NCBI GenBank assembly: GCA_937967505.1
Contig: CALCJM010000003.1
Location: forward strand, 1 to 64,000
Origin: an uncultured Pirellulaceae bacterium
Lineage (GTDB): Bacteria > Planctomycetota > Planctomycetia > Pirellulales > Pirellulaceae
DNA: 64,000 nucleotides
Reading direction: 5' to 3'
Positions 59,936 through 64,000 of this stretch are shown here, piece by piece (position 1 is the stretch's first letter; each line of letters opens with the position of its first letter). The position numbers were made by a program, and so were the translations under genes. The notes beneath the pieces were generated by a model. That model saw only the letters and a program-made list of their open reading frames with translations. It was not told the DNA's origin and searched no databases.

Positions 59936-60844
59936 TCAGAATTGGCGTTCCGTATAGAAACGTGCTTCCGCTGTGGCGACCGTTGCGAAGTGCAGATCGA
60001 CAATTGTGTGGACGTTGTCGGCATACCCGCCAGCCATGCAGGTCGCCACGGGCACGCTCCGATCCCGAAAGTAATCGAAAACCAGCCTGTCGCGTTCCCG
60101 CAACCCGGCCCGCGAAAGGCATAATTGCCCCAATCGATCCTCCAAAAACGGATCGGCACCCGCCAGATAAAACACCATATCCGGTGACAAACGGCTCCAA
60201 ATTTGTTTCAGCGATTGCTCTAACTGACTTATATAGATGTCATCGCCTGTGCCGGGCGGTAGCGCCACATCCAAATCCCCGTCCGTTTTTTGAAATGGAA
60301 AATTCTTGCCGCAGTGCATCGAAAATGCGAACAGGCTGGGATCACCGACTGCGATCGACGCAGTTCCATTTCCCTGATGAACGTCACAGTCAACAACCAG
60401 TGCGGTTTTGATTACACCAGCGGATTGCAGCGTTTTGGCGGCAACACACGTGTCATTAAATACGCAGTACCCTTGTCCGGCATTGGCAAAAGCGTGATGC
60501 GTACCGCCAGCCAAATTGAAAGCCATGCCGTCTTGGGCCGCCGCAAAACCGGCGGCGATGGTGGCACCGGTCGATCGGCGAGACCGTTCCACCATTTTTT
60601 CCGACCAGGGGAAACCAATCCGACGTTGCTCAAGGGCTGATAATTCACCCGTTTTTATTTTCCTTAGATAGTCTGGCGAATGCACCAGCAAAATCTGGTC
60701 GTCCGTGGCCGCCGGTGGAATCAATAGTTCTACATTTAACTCTGATTGGGCAATGCGTTCCCGCAACAGTCGATACTTTGCCATCGGAAATCGATGCGAA
60801 TCCGGCAGCGGTAACTCAAAGGTATCGGAATAGAACAGTTTCAC
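59936..60844 (-). CDS. Histone deacetylase-family (acetylpolyamine/acetoin utilisation-like) amidohydrolase
   Basis: The 302-aa protein begins MKLFYSDTFELPLPDSHRFP and contains the class II HDAC-like motifs: GGTHHAF (catalytic His pair), DCDVHQGNG (zinc ligands Asp and His), GADPFLEDRLG (third ligand Asp) and MAGGYADN (Tyr region). Members remove acetyl groups from lysine, polyamines or small molecules. The gene is separate from its neighbours. The right family is clear; the substrate is not. Confidence 0.92.
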   Translation of the reverse strand: MKLFYSDTFELPLPDSHRFPMAKYRLLRERIAQSELNVELLIPPAATDDQILLVHSPDYLRKIKTGELSALEQRRIGFPWSEKMVERSRRSTGATIAAGFAAAQDGMAFNLAGGTHHAFANAGQGYCVFNDTCVAAKTLQSAGVIKTALVVDCDVHQGNGTASIAVGDPSLFAFSMHCGKNFPFQKTDGDLDVALPPGTGDDIYISQLEQSLKQIWSRLSPDMVFYLAGADPFLEDRLGQLCLSRAGLRERDRLVFDYFRDRSVPVATCMAGGYADNVHTIVDLHFATVATAEARFYTERQF

Positions 60845-60940
60845 GGTGGCGGAACGCAGGCAGGCGAGGTCCGGGGAGAAATTATTTCAGGTTTCGCCGG
60901 ATTTCAAATAAAGGCTATTTCCATAAGCGGCTGCTGATGG

Positions 60941-61441
60941 CTATCCAATGACTCGTTGAGCTTTGTGTGCGTTTTGCAGGACGGCATCGGCCTGGTTAAG
61001 GCTGACGTTGTTGGTAACTTCTGCATACGCGTGCTCGGTTTCCCATAGAACGACTTTCTTCATTCGCAAGTCGTAGCCTTTGATCGAACGGATCAGATCC
61101 GGGCAAATCTCGGCCATCAGGTATCGAGCCATATTCTCCGCCGTGGGGTTATACGGCATCAGATACAATCGGTGCGGCTGGGCTGAACGGATGGCGTCAA
61201 TGGCGTTTTGGTCCTCGTCCCACAACACAAACCCGTGGTCCCAATTATCGTCGATCCAGCCTTTGAACAGTTTGTTCAGAACTGAAAAATCAACGACGCG
61301 CCCCAACGAATCTACCTCGTTGCCAGTCACATGGAATTCGACCAGATAATTGTGGCCGTGCAGGTTGGCACACTTCCCCTCGTGGTTCAGCAGCCGGTGC
61401 CCCGCACAAAACTTGACCTGACGCATTATCGTGATACTCAT
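60941..61441 (-). CDS. queD: 6-carboxytetrahydropterin synthase / 6-pyruvoyltetrahydropterin synthase homologue (QueD)
   Basis: The 166-aa protein has the zinc ligands H15 (FCAGHRLL) and H28-x-H30 (NLHGHNY), the catalytic Cys24 in GKCANLHGH, and VDFSVLNKLFKGWIDDNWDH. QueD converts dihydroneopterin triphosphate to carboxytetrahydropterin in queuosine synthesis. No other queuosine gene is in the window. I see no preQ1-type riboswitch in the 46 bp to the adjacent repeat. Confidence 0.93.
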   Translation of the reverse strand: MSITIMRQVKFCAGHRLLNHEGKCANLHGHNYLVEFHVTGNEVDSLGRVVDFSVLNKLFKGWIDDNWDHGFVLWDEDQNAIDAIRSAQPHRLYLMPYNPTAENMARYLMAEICPDLIRSIKGYDLRMKKVVLWETEHAYAEVTNNVSLNQADAVLQNAHKAQRVIG

Positions 61442-61487
61442 GAGACTTCCGGTGGTGATGGGTTGCGATCAGCATTGCGGCTGCTGT

Positions 61488-61595
61488 TAAGGTGATTGGC
61501 AGTTGAGAGTTTACCGTTGGCGATGCTGCCAGCTTCGCTCCGACGCTCTCAGCGTCGGCAACGGGTGGTAAATTCCCAACTGTCAGTCGCCTAAG
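61488..61595. repeat. 108-bp miniature element, copy 3 (inverted)
   Basis: On the plus strand it runs TTAAGGTGATTGGCAGTTGAG to TGTCAGTCGCCTAAG. It is the reverse orientation of the copies at 39459 and 59704, with matching GCTGCCAGCTTCGCTCC and CGACGCTCTCAGCGTC. It lies between the queD and MazG-like genes. Confidence 0.85.
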
Positions 61596-61598
61596 AGG

Positions 61599-61973
61599 CT
61601 ACTGATTGGGTTGATGGTTGGGTGTCTGATTTAGTTTGGGGTTGCTCTTGTGACGGTCTTTATCTCGCCGCGTTTTCTTGTCCAGATTTTGCTTCATTGC
61701 TTCGGTTAAATCTACTCCTGTTTGGTTGGCGATACAGATTACCACAAACAAAATATCGGCCAGTTCGTCGCTGATCGATCCTTGAACATCGGACGCTTTG
61801 AAGCTCTGTTCCCCGTAGGTGCGTGACATAATGCGTGCCAGTTCACCGACCTCTTCAGTCAATTGGGCCAGATTGGTCAGTTCAGAAAAATATCGGACGC
61901 CAATGTTTCGAATCCAGTCATCGACGGACGCCTGCGCCTGTGCGATTGTGATGTCTGCTGCCTGCTGAGTCAT
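61599..61973 (-). CDS. MazG-like nucleotide pyrophosphohydrolase
   Basis: The 124-aa protein has the MazG metal-binding pattern: LTEEVGELARI (EExxE) and SDELADILFVVICIA (ExxD). The C-terminal 20 residues are a low-complexity Lys/Asn/Pro-rich tail not seen in the core fold. MazG-like proteins hydrolyse non-canonical or excess NTPs. It is divergent from the dehydrogenase gene. Family assignment is firm. Confidence 0.92.
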   Translation of the reverse strand: MTQQAADITIAQAQASVDDWIRNIGVRYFSELTNLAQLTEEVGELARIMSRTYGEQSFKASDVQGSISDELADILFVVICIANQTGVDLTEAMKQNLDKKTRRDKDRHKSNPKLNQTPNHQPNQ

Positions 61974-62235
61974 GGTGGCCCATTTTCCTGAAGGTTATTG
62001 GCGACACAGAATCCGCTATCGGGGACCAGTGATCACCCTTAGTGACAATGTAGCGGTCTGCTTGCCGGCAAAAATTGGATTATATCAGATTCCGTTAATG
62101 CTTCGATGCTCAAGTCGGCTTGTCGAGAACCGTTCTACAGAACATATTTACCAGATCGGGGTGATTGGCCTGTCGCCTGTGAGTCGCGCTTTTCCAGCCT
62201 TGTTTTACCCCCTGCCCCTTCCTGAATACTGTTTG

Positions 62236-63255
62236 ATGACCAAGCCGCGAATCGTAACCTGTTTTCCGCTTACTGACGCTCACGTGGACCAGATCCGTGA
62301 CGCCGCTGGTGCGGGCTATGAAGTGTTGAAATCTTCCCAGGAGACCATCCACGAAGATATCTTCTCCGCCGACATATTCTGCGGCCATGTTAAAACGAAA
62401 CGTCCGGTTGACTGGTCGGCGATCGTCGCAGCGCGCAAACTTAAATGGATCCAGTCTTCTGCGGCCGGGCTGGACCATTGTCTGGCCCCTCCGGTGATCG
62501 CGTCTGATATCGTTGTCAGCGGCTGTAGTGCGCTTTTCGCGCGTCAGGTCGCCGAAACATCAATGGCGCTGTTGATTGCGTTGGTCCGCAGCATGCCTGT
62601 TTTTTTTCGAGCCCAACAAAGAAAAGAATACATCCGCCGCCCCACCGATGACATGCATCAAAAAAAGGTTGGGATCATTGGATTCGGAGGAAACGGATAC
62701 CGCATTGCCAAAACGTTGCGTCCCATGGTGGGACAGGTCGTGGCGACGGATCTATTTCCCCAATCCGTTCAACATGCGATCGAAGATGGTGTGGTAGATG
62801 CCGTCTATCCTGCGGATGCCCTAGAAGAAATGATTGGCCAAACTGACGTGAACATTGTGACGCTACCGTTGTCCGAGGCAAATGAGAAACGAATTGGCGA
62901 GGCCCAGTTTTCTGCGATGAAACGTGGTGCGTATTTTATCAACGTCGGGCGCGGCAGCGTCGTTGACCAAGATGCACTGATCCGACATTTGCAAAATGGG
63001 CGAATTGCCGGTGCAGGTCTGGACGTGGCGGATCCCGAACCGATTGAAGTCCAATGCCCGTTATGGGAGATGGAAAATGTAGTCATTACGCCGCACGTGG
63101 GCGCGCAGTCCGCATGGAGGGTTCCGGTGACAGTTGAGTTCTTTTGCGAAAATCTTCGGCGTTACGCACAGGGGCAACCGCCGATGAATCTGGTCGATAA
63201 ACCGCTTGGTTTTCCGCGGCCGCAGCATCGTGTTGAGTTAGGAGGACATTGGTAG
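62236..63255 (+). CDS. D-isomer-specific 2-hydroxyacid dehydrogenase family protein
   Basis: The ATG at 62236 gives 339 aa; the frame extends a further 88 codons upstream without family similarity. NAD-binding GFGGNG (~145) and the catalytic set are present: NVGRGSVVDQDALI (Arg), DPEP (Glu) and ITPHVGAQS (His). These enzymes reduce 2-oxoacids to D-2-hydroxyacids or oxidise related compounds. The next gene, a kinase, starts at the base after this stop plus one, suggesting co-transcription. Substrate unknown. Confidence 0.92.
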   Translation: MTKPRIVTCFPLTDAHVDQIRDAAGAGYEVLKSSQETIHEDIFSADIFCGHVKTKRPVDWSAIVAARKLKWIQSSAAGLDHCLAPPVIASDIVVSGCSALFARQVAETSMALLIALVRSMPVFFRAQQRKEYIRRPTDDMHQKKVGIIGFGGNGYRIAKTLRPMVGQVVATDLFPQSVQHAIEDGVVDAVYPADALEEMIGQTDVNIVTLPLSEANEKRIGEAQFSAMKRGAYFINVGRGSVVDQDALIRHLQNGRIAGAGLDVADPEPIEVQCPLWEMENVVITPHVGAQSAWRVPVTVEFFCENLRRYAQGQPPMNLVDKPLGFPRPQHRVELGGHW

Positions 63256-63256
63256 T

Positions 63257-64000
63257 ATGGATACCGAAGACGAAAGATCATTGTTTATGACCTCGGGGGA
63301 TGACCTGTCGCCGACGGTCTCGCACCTCGAATCCCAGGTGGCGATGCGAAACGGAGACCTGCTGGATTGTTACGAACAGATCATCGACGGGAGGCGGCAA
63401 AGCTGGACGACACATTTGCGGTTTCTGAAAAAGCTAGGGTCTGGCGGACAGGGCGAGGTCTATTTGACGCGGCGGCGAGGATCGGACGATTTTACGCTGC
63501 CGGTTGCGCTGAAGATCTTTTCCCCCGAAAGATACCCCTCTCTGGACGATTATGAGGAGGACATGGGGCGGATGGCGCGTGTGGCCTCGAAGGTCGCTCG
63601 TATCCAACACGAAAATCTGCTTCAGGTGGAGAATTTTCTTGAACAGGACCAAATTCGGATGATGGTCATGGAATGGGTCGAAGGGTTCGACCTGCGACGA
63701 TTACTGACGCCTAAAATGTTCGGTTTGTTGAAGCAGCGTGTGAGCACGAAACGCTGGAACCATGTCAACGATGTGCTGGTGACTTCCGGGCCGGTCCAAC
63801 CACGATTTAAGGCGGGTGTCGCGGTAGCGATTGTGCGCGATTGCCTAGAGGCATTGGCAGCAATGCATCGCAACGGCATTGTTCACGGCGACGTGAAACC
63901 GGGAAATATCATGCTCAAACGAACCGGTCACGCGAAAATGATCGATATCGGGGCCGCGTTTGACATGGATGATCCACCATCCAAACGCGCCTGTACGCCA
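63257..64000 (+). CDS. Ser/Thr protein kinase, N-terminal part (runs off window)
   Basis: The ATG at 63257 lies two bases after the dehydrogenase stop, with AGGAGG about 11 bases upstream. The frame is open to the window end (248 codons). The kinase domain shows GSGGQGEVYL (61-70), VALKIF (K86), VHGDVKPGN (HGD 210-212 in place of HRD) and MIDIGA (DIG 230-232 in place of DFG). The catalytic Asp and metal Asp are kept, so activity is plausible. The 5' ~50 residues are unrecognised. The rest of the gene is outside the window. Confidence 0.88.
   Translation, partial: MDTEDERSLFMTSGDDLSPTVSHLESQVAMRNGDLLDCYEQIIDGRRQSWTTHLRFLKKLGSGGQGEVYLTRRRGSDDFTLPVALKIFSPERYPSLDDYEEDMGRMARVASKVARIQHENLLQVENFLEQDQIRMMVMEWVEGFDLRRLLTPKMFGLLKQRVSTKRWNHVNDVLVTSGPVQPRFKAGVAVAIVRDCLEALAAMHRNGIVHGDVKPGNIMLKRTGHAKMIDIGAAFDMDDPPSKRACTP

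Noticed and set aside
61442-61487. preQ1 riboswitch ahead of queD
   Set aside because: No pseudoknot-like CA-rich pattern was visible in the short leader before the repeat.
61972-62235. 88-codon N-terminal extension of the dehydrogenase
   Set aside because: No family similarity, and it overlaps the divergent MazG-like gene's start region; the ATG at 62236 fits the family.

Overview
The window looks like a piece of a planctomycete chromosome, probably from the Pirellulales. The support is indirect: three ECF-type sigma genes, two of them coupled to a Ser/Thr kinase gene; five kinase-fold proteins; a large sulfatase; three exported proteins that share an N-terminal LExRxLxA motif typical of planctomycete surface proteins; NPCBM-domain and HtrA-like exported proteins; and very few recognisable operons. 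No rRNA, tRNA, CRISPR array or intact mobile element was found.

Layout. 0-0.4 kb: tandem REP-like repeats. 0.4-6.8 kb: surface and carbohydrate genes (membrane acyltransferase, a sulfatase/FGE-like/sialidase triple fusion, a sugar epimerase). 7.2-10.8 kb: a small uncharacterised cluster with an XRE regulator, a truncated adenylate-forming-enzyme-like protein translationally coupled to a SAM methyltransferase, and an N-acyl-amino-acid-synthase/GNAT-like protein. It resembles a small-molecule or signal biosynthesis locus. 11.4-14.7 kb: a NACHT NTPase. 15.2-21.7 kb: a signalling island (two CheY-like regulators, a LuxR-type regulator, an ECF sigma factor, a pseudokinase divergent from an apparently active kinase, a PilZ-like protein). 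21.9-31.9 kb: heme peroxidase, an ECF sigma/kinase-TPR pair, FxsA, a putative metallopeptidase lipoprotein, a GT39-type glycosyltransferase and Bpt arginyl/leucyl transferase.

32-33.6 kb holds decayed insertion sequences (ISAzo13-like and ISL3-like). 33.6-38.9 kb: a BlaI/BlaR1-type repressor and metalloprotease pair, divergent from a frameshifted exported protein gene. 39.1-47.2 kb: an RHS scrap, then two paralogous secreted trypsin-like proteases flanking an ECF sigma/kinase-LRR pair. 47.2-49.7 kb is mostly gene-poor, with one small secreted protein and IS and REP debris. 49.7-53.9 kb: a three-gene exported module (NPCBM protein, active HtrA, HtrA paralogue without the catalytic His and Ser). 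54.1-59.7 kb: a TetR-controlled RND efflux operon with two matching operator-like palindromes. 59.7-64 kb: histone-deacetylase-family protein, QueD, MazG-like protein, D-2-hydroxyacid dehydrogenase and the start of another kinase.

Two dispersed repeat families run through the window: a REP/BIME-like hairpin of about 25 bp (seven copies) and a 105-108 bp element with terminal inverted repeats (three complete copies and one half). A third recurrent signal, the exact 10-mer GGGTTTTCCC, occurs four times in intergenic DNA. Three of those copies lie ahead of the two CheY-like regulator genes, which suggests a shared regulatory site.
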